The notes beneath the pieces are model-generated. The model saw nothing but the letters and a program-made list of their open reading frames with translations. It was not told where the DNA came from and made no database searches. Shown here piece after piece: positions 13,840-22,279 of a DNA stretch of 24,546 bases (the first letter of the stretch is position 1; every line of letters starts with the position of its first letter). Both the position numbers and the translations under genes were made by a program. Origin of the DNA: Acidimicrobiia bacterium (GTDB lineage Bacteria > Actinomycetota > Acidimicrobiia > IMCC26256 > JAENVU01); contig JADGON010000183.1 of the NCBI GenBank assembly GCA_017882945.1, forward strand, positions 1-24,546, in the 5' to 3' direction.

Positions 13840-16044
13840 GTGACGGACGACGGGGCCTCGGCCCGCTTCGCCGGGCGGCTGTCGGCCCAGCTCTACCTGC
13901 TCTCGGGTGGGATGCTGCTGCTCGCCGTCCTCCTCCTCCCGGCACCGCCGCAGTCGGACCGCGCGGCGCTGGTCGGGGTGGCGGTCCTGGCCCTGGTCGC
14001 CGGCTGCATCATCAGGGCGCTGCCGTGGCACCGGTGGCCGGCGCGGGCGTCGCTGCTCCTGCTGGTCCCGACGTTCGTGCTCATCGGGTTGAACAACGCG
14101 GTCGAGGGAGTGGACGGGTACCGGTACGCGCCGTTCTTCTTCATCACCTTCGCGTGGATCGGCCTGACCCAGCGCCGATGGACCTCGGTCGCGGTGGTTC
14201 CGCTCGCGGCCGCGGCGTACCTGATCCCACTCGCGGCATCAGGTCAGTGGAGCTCGCTGACGGTGACCTCGGCGCTGTACGTGCTGCCCGCCTGCGTCCT
14301 GCTCGGTGAAGCAGTGGCCTGGGTATCGGAGCAGCTGCACCGATCGCAGGCGTCCGAGCGCGAACGCGAGATCAGCATGCGCAAGCTGTTCTCGGAGAAC
14401 CCCCAACCGATGTGGGTGTTCGATCGCGGGGATCTTCACTTCTTGGAGGTCAACGACGCTGCCATCGAGCACTACGGGTACACGCGCGACGAGTTCCTCG
14501 CGATGAGCATCGTCGACATACGACCAACCGAATACCTCCCGATGCTGCTCCGCGAGCTCGCGAACCAGACGGATCTGTCGCACAACGGGACCCGGCGGCA
14601 TCGCATCAAGGATGGCCGTGTCATCGACGTCCAGGCGACGTCGCACCACCTCATGTTCGACGGGGTCCAGGCGGTGCTCGTCGCGATCCAGGACGTCACC
14701 GAACGCAACCGGCTCGAAGATCAGCTCCGATACCGCGCGTTCCATGACGCCCTGACCCAGCTCGCCAACCGTTCGCTGTTCGCCGACCGGGTCGAGCACG
14801 CGATCGCCCGCCAGGCGCGCGCGGAGTGCTCGATCGCGGTCGTCGTGCTCGATCTCGACGGCTTCAAGACCATCAATGACAGCCTCGGCCACACCGCGGG
14901 TGACCAGCTGCTCGTCGCCGCGGCCCAGCGGCTCACGAACCAGCTCCGGCCGGGCGATACGGCGGCCCGCCTGGGAGGCGACGAGTTCGCGATCCTGCTC
15001 GAGGACATCACCTCGCTCGACGAGGTCGCAGCGCTCGCCGAGCGGCTCCTCGAGGTCTTTCGCGCTCCCTTCGCGGTCGCCGGCAAGCAGCTATTGGTCA
15101 CCGGGAGCCTGGGCGTGGCGCTCAATCGCCCGGGGGACGGCGCGGAGGAGCTCGTCCGCAACGCCGACATGGCGATGTACCTGGCCAAGGGCGACGGGAA
15201 GGCGTGCTTCCGCATCTACGAGCCCGAGATGCACGATGCCGCACTCGCGCGCCTCGATCTCGAAGGCGAGCTCCGCGAGGCGCTCACCGCGGCGCAGTTC
15301 GTCGTCCACTACCAGCCCACCGTGCGGCTCGAGACCGGTGTGGTCTGCGGCTTCGAAGCGCTGGTCCGTTGGGAGCATCCCGACCGCGGCCTGTTGGCCC
15401 CGGCCGAGTTCATCCCGATCGCGGAGGAGACCGGGCTCATCGTGGAGCTCGGACGGTGGGTGCTCAAGCAGGCGTGCGAACAGGCCCGCATCTGGCAGCA
15501 GGCGAATCCCGAGGTCGAGCTTGGCATCGCGGTGAACCTCTCGCCGCGCCAGTTCCGAGACCCGCGCCTCATCGACGATGTCGCCGCGGCGCTCGTCGGT
15601 ACCGGCTTGGACGCGCACGCGCTGACGCTCGAGATCACCGAGAGCGTCCTGCTCGACGACCGCGAGGCCGCAGTCGCCTGCCTCTACCGGCTGAAGGCGC
15701 TCGGTGTGCGGGTCGCGCTCGACGACTTCGGCACCGGGTACTCGTCGCTCGGCCGCTTGCGCGAGCTTCCGATCGACATCCTCAAGATCGACAAGGCGTT
15801 CATCGACGCCGTGGCTACGGACGCGGAGTCGAGTGGTCTCGTCGAGGCGATCTTGCGCATGGCCGAGACGCTCGCGCTCGATACGATCGCGGAAGGGGTG
15901 GAGGAGCTCGACCAAGCCGACCATCTGCAGGCGCTCGGCTCGCAGCTCGTGCAGGGCTATCTCTTCTCCCGTCCGCTGCCCGCGTCCGAGATCCCTGACT
16001 TCCTACGCGATCGTGGGCACCCGTTCGACGTCGTGCGTCGCTAG
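13840..16044 (+). CDS. Membrane-bound PAS-GGDEF-EAL cyclic-di-GMP enzyme
   Basis: A 734-residue protein with an N-terminal membrane sensor of five to six TM helices (about 15-35, 42-60, 70-86, 96-110, 113-133 and 143-162), one PAS domain (178-287, ending IQDVTER), GGDEF (about 295-460) and EAL (470-720). LGGDEF is at 378-383 with the I-site RPGD at 370-373. The EAL domain has E506-A-L, VNLS, DDFGTG (628-633), K649 and E685. Both cyclase and phosphodiesterase centres look intact. The GTG at 13840 is the last start before the TM region; a weak AGGG precedes it closely. The frame stays open far upstream but only antisense to the P450. Its last 42 bp overlap the 3' end of the convergent TetR gene. 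Confidence 0.93.
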   Translation: MTDDGASARFAGRLSAQLYLLSGGMLLLAVLLLPAPPQSDRAALVGVAVLALVAGCIIRALPWHRWPARASLLLLVPTFVLIGLNNAVEGVDGYRYAPFFFITFAWIGLTQRRWTSVAVVPLAAAAYLIPLAASGQWSSLTVTSALYVLPACVLLGEAVAWVSEQLHRSQASEREREISMRKLFSENPQPMWVFDRGDLHFLEVNDAAIEHYGYTRDEFLAMSIVDIRPTEYLPMLLRELANQTDLSHNGTRRHRIKDGRVIDVQATSHHLMFDGVQAVLVAIQDVTERNRLEDQLRYRAFHDALTQLANRSLFADRVEHAIARQARAECSIAVVVLDLDGFKTINDSLGHTAGDQLLVAAAQRLTNQLRPGDTAARLGGDEFAILLEDITSLDEVAALAERLLEVFRAPFAVAGKQLLVTGSLGVALNRPGDGAEELVRNADMAMYLAKGDGKACFRIYEPEMHDAALARLDLEGELREALTAAQFVVHYQPTVRLETGVVCGFEALVRWEHPDRGLLAPAEFIPIAEETGLIVELGRWVLKQACEQARIWQQANPEVELGIAVNLSPRQFRDPRLIDDVAAALVGTGLDAHALTLEITESVLLDDREAAVACLYRLKALGVRVALDDFGTGYSSLGRLRELPIDILKIDKAFIDAVATDAESSGLVEAILRMAETLALDTIAEGVEELDQADHLQALGSQLVQGYLFSRPLPASEIPDFLRDRGHPFDVVRR

Positions 16045-16686
16045 CCCGTCGATGAGGTAGTCGAAGCCGTCGCTGACCAGTGCGGCCAGATCGCCCCCGG
16101 TCTCGAGCCATTCGTGCAGCGCGGCGCGCAAACACGCCATCGACGCACCAGAGACCAGCCGGAGCTCGAGCGCGGATGCCCCGCTCCCTCGCTGGAGGTC
16201 GCGCTCGCGCAGCACGGCAGTCACGGCTTCTTCCCAGCTCTGCTGGCGCTCGAACTTGTGGGAGCGCAGGCTGGAGCTGCCGTCGAAGATCCGCGAACGA
16301 AGCATCAGGCGCTCACGGTCTTGCGCGTACTCGTCGGTGGTGGAGAGGAAGGCAGCCTGGACGGCGCGCAGCGGCAGCTCGTCGGCCGGCCGGCGCCGGA
16401 GCTCGGCGAGGAGCTCCTCGAGCCGCTCGTCGCCGTCGGCGAAGAGCACGTCCTCCTTGGCGCCGTAGTACCGGAAGAACGTCCGTTGGGAGACGTCGCA
16501 CGCCTCGACGATCTCGTCGACGGTGGTGCCGTCGAATCCCTTCTCGGCGAAGAGCTTCAGGGCGGCGGATTCGAGCGCCTGGCGCGTCTTCTCCTTCTTG
16601 CGTTCCCGCAGGCCCATCGTCCGAAGATCTGCCTCGGCCGAAGGTTGCGAGGCGCCGAGGTCGGGCGGTCGGGGGTGGTTCGTCAC
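16003..16686 (-). CDS. TetR-family transcriptional regulator of the efflux island
   Basis: A 227-residue regulator. GLRERKKEKTRQALESAALKLFAEKGF (25-51) leads into the HTH TTVDEIVEACDVSQRTFFRYYGAKEDVLF (54-82), a classic TetR N-domain. The C-terminal ligand domain is divergent. The GTG at 16686 is preferred because a CAGACT hexamer lies 6 nt before it on the minus strand. An internal ATG at 16617, which removes 23 low-complexity residues, is a real alternative, since the conserved domain begins right after it. It is divergent from the first MFS exporter across 63 bp, the classic arrangement for a drug-responsive repressor of its neighbour (inference). Its 3' end overlaps the GGDEF-EAL gene by 42 bp. 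Confidence 0.9.
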   Translation of the reverse strand: MTNHPRPPDLGASQPSAEADLRTMGLRERKKEKTRQALESAALKLFAEKGFDGTTVDEIVEACDVSQRTFFRYYGAKEDVLFADGDERLEELLAELRRRPADELPLRAVQAAFLSTTDEYAQDRERLMLRSRIFDGSSSLRSHKFERQQSWEEAVTAVLRERDLQRGSGASALELRLVSGASMACLRAALHEWLETGGDLAALVSDGFDYLIDGLATHDVERVPTIA

Positions 16687-16692
16687 CGTTGC

Positions 16693-16743
16693 AGTCTGGC
16701 AGGATCTAACGATTGGCGCAACCTGGCGAAAGGCAGTTACTGT
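16693..16743. promoter_or_regulatory. Divergent TetR / MFS promoter region
   Basis: TACTGT (16738-16743) lies 6 nt before the MFS GTG, with TTGGCG 19 bp upstream as a weak -35. On the minus strand CAGACT (16698-16693) lies 6 nt before the TetR GTG, and TTAGAT (16710-16705) is an alternative -10. No ribosome site precedes the MFS start, so its mRNA may be leaderless. No convincing palindromic operator was found here; GTTGC and GCAAC at 16688 and 16718 pair but are far apart. Confidence 0.45.
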
Positions 16744-16749
16744 CATGAG

Positions 16750-18444
16750 GTGCCCACACCTGCAGAGTTCCCGCCCGCCATCCCGGCCGCACCCGAGCTG
16801 AGCGACGACGACCACCCCGCCTACGCACGGCGTTGGTGGACGCTCGCGGTGCTGTGCCTCAGCCTCCTGATCGTCTTCGTGGGCAACTCGAGCCTCAACG
16901 TCGCGCTGCCGACCCTCTCGCGCGACCTGCACGCGACCACCTCGCAGCTGCAGTGGGTCGTCGCTGCTTACTCGCTCGTCTTCGCCGGCCTGCTGTTCTC
17001 GACCGGCGCGTTGGGCGACCGGTTCGGGCGCAAGGGCGCGTTGCAGCTCGGGCTCGTCGGCTTCCTCGTCGGTGCCGCGCTGGCGTCCGAGTCCACGCAG
17101 ATGTGGCAGCTCATCTCGTGCCGCGCCGTGATGGGCGCGTCCGCCGCGCTGATCATGCCGTCGACGCTGTCGATCCTCGTGAACGTCTTCCCACCGCACG
17201 AGCGGTCCAAGGCAATCGCGATCTGGGCGGCCACGACCGGTGCCGCGGGTGCGATCGGACCGGTGGCGAGCGGCTTCCTGCTCGGTCACTTCTGGTACGG
17301 ATCGGTGTTCCTCGTCAACGTCCCGATCATCACGCTCGCGTTGATCGCCGGTTGGTTCCTCGTGCCCAAGTCGCGTGACCCGGAGCAGGGCAAGCTCGAT
17401 CCGCTCGGAGCGATCCTGTCGATCATCGGGATCTCGTCCCTCGTCTACGGCCTGATCCAGGCGCCCGACAAAGGATGGGGGAGCACGCAGACGCTCGGTG
17501 CGTTCGCGATCGCGGCGGTGGTGCTCGCGCTGTTCGTCGCGTGGGAGCTGAGGGTCGACGAGCCGATGCTCGACATGCGCTTCTTCCGGAACCCTGCGTT
17601 CAGCACCGGGACCGGCGGGATGATCCTCGTGTTCCTCGCGATGTTCGGCGTGATGTTCCTCGTCACGCAGTACTTCCAGCTCGTCCTCGGGTACAGCCCG
17701 CTGTCCTCGGCATTGCGCATGTTGCCGATGGCCCCGATCATGATCATCGTTGCGCCGATGACGCCGCGATTGTCGAGGAAGTTCGGTGCGCACCGGGTGG
17801 TCGCCCTCGGCATGGTGTTCGTGACGATCGGGCTGTTGATGTTCCGCGCGCTCGGTCTGCACACGCCGTACCTCTACGTGCTCGCGTCGTTCATCCCGCT
17901 CGTGAGCGGCATCGCGCTCACGATGTCGCCGATGACGGCGGCGATCATGGGCGCGGTTCCGGCCCGCCGGGCGGGTGCGGGCTCCGCGATGAACGACGCC
18001 ACCCGGGAGCTCGGCGCGGCGCTCGGGGTCGCGGTGCTCGGCAGCGTCGCGGCATCCCACTACGCGAGCGGCGTGAGCAAGCTGGTCGGCGCGCTTCCGG
18101 CGGCCCAGCGCGCGGCGGCGGAGACGTCGCTCGCCGGCGCCTTGGAGACCGCGAGCAGGCTCCCGGCGGCCGCCGGCCACGCGTTGACGGTCGGATCGCA
18201 GGAGGCGTACATCGGAGGCGTCCACCTGGCAGTCACGGTGGGCGCGGTCCTCGCCGCGATGTCCGCGGTCATCGTGTACCGCTACCTGCCGCGGAACCTG
18301 GGCTCTGAAGGTGCCATGCACGGCCCGATCGAGTCGATGGAGGACGCGGCCGAGCTCGGCATCGGCGGGACGCTCCCGATCTTCGCCGATACGTCGGACG
18401 CCGCCGACGAGGCACGCGATTCGGAATCCGTCCCCGGCCGGTGA
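16750..18444 (+). CDS. DHA2-type MFS exporter, first of three
   Basis: A 564-residue, probably 14-TM drug:H+ antiporter of the DHA2 (EmrB/QacA) family. Motif A GDRFGRKG is at 89-96 between TM2 and TM3, and the TM5 motif C region TTGAAGAIGPVASG follows. TM1 reads VGNSSLNVALP at 44-54. The acidic residue found at this place in many DHA2 proteins is replaced (G45), unlike in the two downstream paralogues. An acidic cytoplasmic tail of about 50 residues follows the last TM. The GTG start is chosen from frame, position and the TACTGT hexamer 6 nt upstream; no Shine-Dalgarno is visible. It overlaps the second exporter gene by 4 bp (GTGA), so the pair is translationally coupled. Substrate unknown; the divergent TetR is the likely regulator. 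Confidence 0.93.
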   Translation: MPTPAEFPPAIPAAPELSDDDHPAYARRWWTLAVLCLSLLIVFVGNSSLNVALPTLSRDLHATTSQLQWVVAAYSLVFAGLLFSTGALGDRFGRKGALQLGLVGFLVGAALASESTQMWQLISCRAVMGASAALIMPSTLSILVNVFPPHERSKAIAIWAATTGAAGAIGPVASGFLLGHFWYGSVFLVNVPIITLALIAGWFLVPKSRDPEQGKLDPLGAILSIIGISSLVYGLIQAPDKGWGSTQTLGAFAIAAVVLALFVAWELRVDEPMLDMRFFRNPAFSTGTGGMILVFLAMFGVMFLVTQYFQLVLGYSPLSSALRMLPMAPIMIIVAPMTPRLSRKFGAHRVVALGMVFVTIGLLMFRALGLHTPYLYVLASFIPLVSGIALTMSPMTAAIMGAVPARRAGAGSAMNDATRELGAALGVAVLGSVAASHYASGVSKLVGALPAAQRAAAETSLAGALETASRLPAAAGHALTVGSQEAYIGGVHLAVTVGAVLAAMSAVIVYRYLPRNLGSEGAMHGPIESMEDAAELGIGGTLPIFADTSDAADEARDSESVPGR

Positions 18445-20186
18445 CGGCACCCGCTCCCGTCCCCGGAGCCGCCGCACCGGCTGTTGCAACCCGTCCCGCG
18501 CTCGACGCGCCCGACCCGCGCCGCTGGTTCACGCTGGCCATCGTCGTCCTCGCGGTGCTCATCGTCGCACTCGACACGACGGTCCTCAACGTTGCCATCC
18601 CGACGATCCTGCGCGACCTCCACACGACACTGCCCAGCCTCCAATGGGTGATCACCGGGTACTCGTTGACCTTCGCGAGCCTGTTGATCATCGGCGGACG
18701 CCTCGCGGATCTCTTCGGCGCTCGCCGCATGTTCATCATCGGTGCGGCGCTCTTCGCCGTGGGCTCGTTGCTCGCGTCACTGGCCCAGTCGGTCCCCGTG
18801 CTCATCTTCGGCGAAGCGATCATCGAGGGGGTCGGCGCGTCGCTGATGATGCCGGCGACCCTTGGCATCCTCTCCTCGACGTTCCATGGCCACGAGCGTG
18901 CGACCGCATTCGCGATCTGGGGCGCGACCGCGGGAGCCGCGGTCGCGCTCGGCCCGTTGATCGGTGGCTTCCTCACCACGAACTACTCGTGGCGTTGGTC
19001 GTTCCGGATCAACCTCATCGTGATTCCGGTCGCGATCATCGGAGCGCTGCTCGTCATGCGCCGAAGTCCGAGCGCATCCGAACGCGAGCGGATCGACGTT
19101 CCGGGTGCGCTCCTCGTCGCGACCGGGATGTTCATGCTCGTCTTCAGCCTGAGCGAGAGCGCGCGGTACGGCTGGTGGCGGCCGCTCGAGGACTTCACGG
19201 TCGGCGGTGCCCGGGTCTGGCCGACGAGCCGGGGGATCTCGATCGTGCCCGTCACGATCGTGCTCGCGATCATCCTGCTCGCAGCCTTCTACGCGATCGA
19301 GCGCCGCAAGGAGCGGCGCCGCGCGGATCCGCTGTTCGAGTTCGGGCTCCTGCGCTACCTCAGCTTCCGGTACGGCCTGCTCACGATCATGGTGCTCGCC
19401 CTGGGTCAGCTCGGGTTTCTCTTCGTCCTTCCCGTGTTCCTCCAGGACGGGTTGCACCTCTCGGCCGTGGTCAACGGCTTGTGGCTGTTGCCGTCGGGCA
19501 TCTCGATCATCGTGGGCACCCAGATCGGCGCGTATCTCGCACGGCGGATCTCGGTGACGTCGGTGGTCCGGATCGGGTTGGTGCTCGAAGCCCTCGGCCT
19601 GGTCTGCATGGTCCTGGCCGTGTCGCCGCACCTGACGTTCTGGTCGCTGCTCCCCGGACTCGTGCTGTTCGGCATCGGGATCGGCTTCGCCGGCTCGCAG
19701 CTGACGAACGTGATCCTCTCGCAGATCCCGAACGACCGGGCCGGCGCAGCAAGCGGGGCCAACACCACCATCCGCCAGCTTGGCGCGGCGCTCGGCATCG
19801 CGACCATCGGCGGGCTCCTCACGAGCACCACGATCTCGCACGCGGTCTCGAGCCTGCGCAGCTCCGGGCTTCCGCCGGCGCTGAAGACCAGCGCGGAGAC
19901 CGGCCTCCACGCCAACGGTGTGAACTTCTCCGCGCCTCGTGGCACCTCGGTCGCCGACATCGTCGAGCTGCGCCACCTCCTGGAGCACGCAGTGGCGGCC
20001 GGAACGCGCAACGCGCTGCTCTTCGCGACGGTCGTGGTGACGATCGGCGCATTCGTGTCGTTGCTGATCCCGAAGATTCGGGTGCCGTTGCGCCCGGACG
20101 AGGAAGAGGCGCTGGAACGGATCGAGGCGATGGGCAACCTCAGCGGGGCAACGCTGGAGCCCACAGCCGCCGAGTGGCACGGCTGA
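18441..20186 (+). CDS. DHA2-type MFS exporter, second of three
   Basis: A 581-residue probable 14-TM antiporter. TM1 motif LDTTVLNVAIP is at 44-54 with acidic D45, and motif A GGRLADLFGARR at 85-96. A GATAGAAVALGPLIGG motif C region marks it as an exporter. A Pro/Ala-rich 27-residue N-terminus precedes TM1, and a 30-residue charged tail ends the protein. Its GTG overlaps the stop of the first exporter in a GTGA junction. The two proteins align at the same residue numbers through TM1-TM3, so they look like an old tandem duplication that has diverged (inference). They could work on different substrates or as a pair; nothing in the sequence decides. It is followed by a 100-bp gap with alternative hairpins. 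Confidence 0.93.
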   Translation: MTAPAPVPGAAAPAVATRPALDAPDPRRWFTLAIVVLAVLIVALDTTVLNVAIPTILRDLHTTLPSLQWVITGYSLTFASLLIIGGRLADLFGARRMFIIGAALFAVGSLLASLAQSVPVLIFGEAIIEGVGASLMMPATLGILSSTFHGHERATAFAIWGATAGAAVALGPLIGGFLTTNYSWRWSFRINLIVIPVAIIGALLVMRRSPSASERERIDVPGALLVATGMFMLVFSLSESARYGWWRPLEDFTVGGARVWPTSRGISIVPVTIVLAIILLAAFYAIERRKERRRADPLFEFGLLRYLSFRYGLLTIMVLALGQLGFLFVLPVFLQDGLHLSAVVNGLWLLPSGISIIVGTQIGAYLARRISVTSVVRIGLVLEALGLVCMVLAVSPHLTFWSLLPGLVLFGIGIGFAGSQLTNVILSQIPNDRAGAASGANTTIRQLGAALGIATIGGLLTSTTISHAVSSLRSSGLPPALKTSAETGLHANGVNFSAPRGTSVADIVELRHLLEHAVAAGTRNALLFATVVVTIGAFVSLLIPKIRVPLRPDEEEALERIEAMGNLSGATLEPTAAEWHG

Positions 20187-20221
20187 CCTGTCGGTTCGAG
20201 CGCTGTGCCACGATGGCGCCC

Positions 20222-20265
20222 GCCCTCGGCCGCCCGCCGACCGAGGGCCGGCAGTCGGCCGAGGG
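20222..20265 (+). promoter_or_regulatory. Leader with two mutually exclusive hairpins before DUF1697
   Basis: Segment GCCCTCGG (20222-20229) can pair perfectly with CCGAGGGC (20241-20248, 8 bp, 11-nt loop). Its extended form CCCTCGGCCG (20223-20232) can instead pair with CGGCCGAGGG (20256-20265, 10 bp, 23-nt loop). The two folds exclude each other. The block lies between the second exporter's stop and the strong AGAGGAGG ribosome site (20275-20282) of the DUF1697 gene. No U-tract follows, so a simple intrinsic terminator is unlikely. Confidence 0.45.
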
Positions 20266-20286
20266 GGATCCTCGAGAGGAGGTGGC

Positions 20287-20826
20287 ATGGCGGTCTCGTA
20301 CGTCGCGCTGCTCCGCGGCATCAACGTGGGCGGGAAGAACAAGCTCCCGATGGCCGATCTTCGAGAGCTCGTCACGGCGCTCGGCCACGAGGATGTCGTC
20401 ACCTACATCCAGAGCGGGAACATCGTGTTCAGAAGCACGCTGAAGCCGGCGAAGGTCGCGACCGACATCGCCGCCGGGATCGCGAAGGGGTTCGGCTTGC
20501 GGGTGCCCGTCATCGTGCGGACGCGCGCCGAGCTGGCCCAGGTCGCGAAGAACAACCCGTACCTCGCGCCCGGCGCCGATGTGGCGAAGCTCCACGTGAC
20601 GTTCCTCGCCGACGAGCCGGCTGCGGCGTCGATCGCGACGCTCGATCCCGAGCGCTGCTCGCCCGACGAGTTCATCGTCAAGGGGAAGGAGATCTTCATG
20701 CTCCTGCCCAACGGGATGGGGCGGACGAAGCTGACGATCGACTACTTCGAGAAGCGGCTCGGAACGCAGGGCACGGCGCGGAACTGGAACACCGTGAACA
20801 AGCTGCTCGACCTGATGACTCGCTGA
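20287..20826 (+). CDS. DUF1697 protein
   Basis: A 179-residue protein of the DUF1697 family (PF08002). The family signature appears as YVALLRGINVGGKNKLPMADLRELV (5-29), then YIQSGNIVF (40-48) and, near the end, RNWNTVNKLLDL (164-175). Family members are soluble and of unknown function; none of the visible motifs points to a catalytic centre. The ATG has the best ribosome site in the window, AGAGGAGG with 4-nt spacing. The gene lies 100 bp after the second exporter and 12 bp before the third on the same strand, so at least the DUF1697-third exporter pair is co-transcribed. Its conserved place inside an efflux operon is not something I can test here. Confidence 0.92.
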   Translation: MAVSYVALLRGINVGGKNKLPMADLRELVTALGHEDVVTYIQSGNIVFRSTLKPAKVATDIAAGIAKGFGLRVPVIVRTRAELAQVAKNNPYLAPGADVAKLHVTFLADEPAAASIATLDPERCSPDEFIVKGKEIFMLLPNGMGRTKLTIDYFEKRLGTQGTARNWNTVNKLLDLMTR

Positions 20827-20838
20827 GAGGGGCCCGGC

Positions 20839-22269
20839 GTGAGTGCGACGCACGACAAGCTCGACCGAGGGACGATCCTCGCGCTCGTCGCGATGGCGCT
20901 CGGCGTGTTCGTGATCGCCAACGACTTCACCGCGTTGAGCGTCGCCATCCCGCGGGTCGAGAAGGATCTCGGCACCGACCTCACGACCGCGCAGTGGGTG
21001 ATCAACGGGTACGCCCTGGTGTTCGGCGTGCTGATCGTGACCGGCGGGAAGCTGGCCGACCTGTTCGGCCGCAAGCGCATCTTCATGATCGGCAGTGCGA
21101 TCTTCGCGGCGTTCTCCGTGCTCGGCGGGTTCTCGCCCAACGTCGAGGTGCTGATTGGCTGCCGGATGGCGATGGGCATCGGGGGCGCCATGATGTGGCC
21201 CGCCGTCCTCGGCATGACCTACGCGATCGTTCCCGACAGCCGGGCCGGTCTCGCCGGTGGGTTGATTCTCGGCGTCGCCGGCTTCGGGAACGCGGTCGGG
21301 CCGATGATCGGTGGGCTCCTGACCGACGAGCTCAGCTGGCGCTGGGTGTTCTTCGTCAACCTGCCGATCGCACTGTTCGCCATGTACGTGACCCAACGTG
21401 AGGTGACCGAGGCCCAGGTCGCGGTGAGCGACCGCCGACTCGACTACCCGGGCGTCGCCACGCTGACCCTGGGAGTCGTGTCGCTGCTTCTCGCGCTCGA
21501 CAACGGTTCCGATGTCGGGTTCACGGACCCCGCGATCCTGGCGCTGTTCGGGTTCGGAGCGGTGATGCTCGCGGCCTTCGCGATGGTCGAGTCCCGCCAA
21601 GGTGATCATGCGCTCGTGCCGCGCGACGTGCTGAAGAACCGCATCTTCACCGCGGCGAGTGTCTCGGTGCTGCTCATGTCCGCGATCTTCTTCTCGGCGC
21701 TGCTGTACCTCCCGCAGTTCTTCACCGCGGTGTTGGGCTACTCGGCGCTGGAGTCGGGCGCCGGGCTCCTGCCGATGATGGGCGTGTTCGCCGCGACTTC
21801 GTTCATCGCGGGATCGCTCTACGAGCGGCTCGGCGCCAAGCTCATCGTCTCCGTCGGAGCCGGGTTCCTCGGCGCGGGAATGCTCATCCTGTCGTTCCTC
21901 GACGTCGATTCCAGCTACGCATCGCTGGTGCCGGGAATGCTCGTGCTGGGGATCGGGGTGGGTCTCTTCTACTCGTCGGTCACGACGTCGGCGGTCACGG
22001 CGCTCGACCCGTCGCGCGCGAGCCTGGCCGGAGGCATCGTCTACATGTGCCAGATCGCCGGTGGCGCGATCGGCCTCGGACTGAACACCGCGATCGTGGT
22101 GGCGTCGGGGACGTCGAAGGCCGATCTGACGACCGGCATCGGGAACGCGTTCAAGGTCGATGCCGCCCTCGCCGCCGTCGGGCTCGTCGTGGCGTTGCTG
22201 TTCGTGGGCGGCACCCTGTCTCGCGAGACCCGCCTCCAGCTGCGGGGACACCACCGCGCCCACGCCTGA
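20839..22269 (+). CDS. DHA2-type MFS exporter, third of three
   Basis: A 476-residue probable 14-TM antiporter. TM1 reads ANDFTALSVAIP at 27-38 with acidic D29, and motif A GGKLADLFGRKR at 69-80. GVAGFGNAVGPMIGG marks motif C. Unlike the first two exporters it has a short N-terminus and almost no C-terminal tail (RLQLRGHHRAHA), so it belongs to a different DHA2 subgroup rather than being a recent copy. The GTG start has a GAGAGGGG site upstream and lies 12 bp after DUF1697. The substrate is unknown; drugs, lipids or organic acids are all possible for the family. Confidence 0.93.
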   Translation: MSATHDKLDRGTILALVAMALGVFVIANDFTALSVAIPRVEKDLGTDLTTAQWVINGYALVFGVLIVTGGKLADLFGRKRIFMIGSAIFAAFSVLGGFSPNVEVLIGCRMAMGIGGAMMWPAVLGMTYAIVPDSRAGLAGGLILGVAGFGNAVGPMIGGLLTDELSWRWVFFVNLPIALFAMYVTQREVTEAQVAVSDRRLDYPGVATLTLGVVSLLLALDNGSDVGFTDPAILALFGFGAVMLAAFAMVESRQGDHALVPRDVLKNRIFTAASVSVLLMSAIFFSALLYLPQFFTAVLGYSALESGAGLLPMMGVFAATSFIAGSLYERLGAKLIVSVGAGFLGAGMLILSFLDVDSSYASLVPGMLVLGIGVGLFYSSVTTSAVTALDPSRASLAGGIVYMCQIAGGAIGLGLNTAIVVASGTSKADLTTGIGNAFKVDAALAAVGLVVALLFVGGTLSRETRLQLRGHHRAHA

Positions 22270-22279
22270 GTGATCCGTT

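Noticed and set aside
16690..18489. Open frame extending the second TetR gene by about 600 codons upstream
   Set aside because: It runs antisense through the first MFS gene, has skewed Arg/His/Asp composition, and the TetR domain begins only near 16617.
20140..22263. A 707-codon minus-strand open frame opposite DUF1697 and the third exporter
   Set aside because: Low-complexity Arg/Glu/Asp/His translation with no recognisable domain; antisense shadow of well-supported genes.
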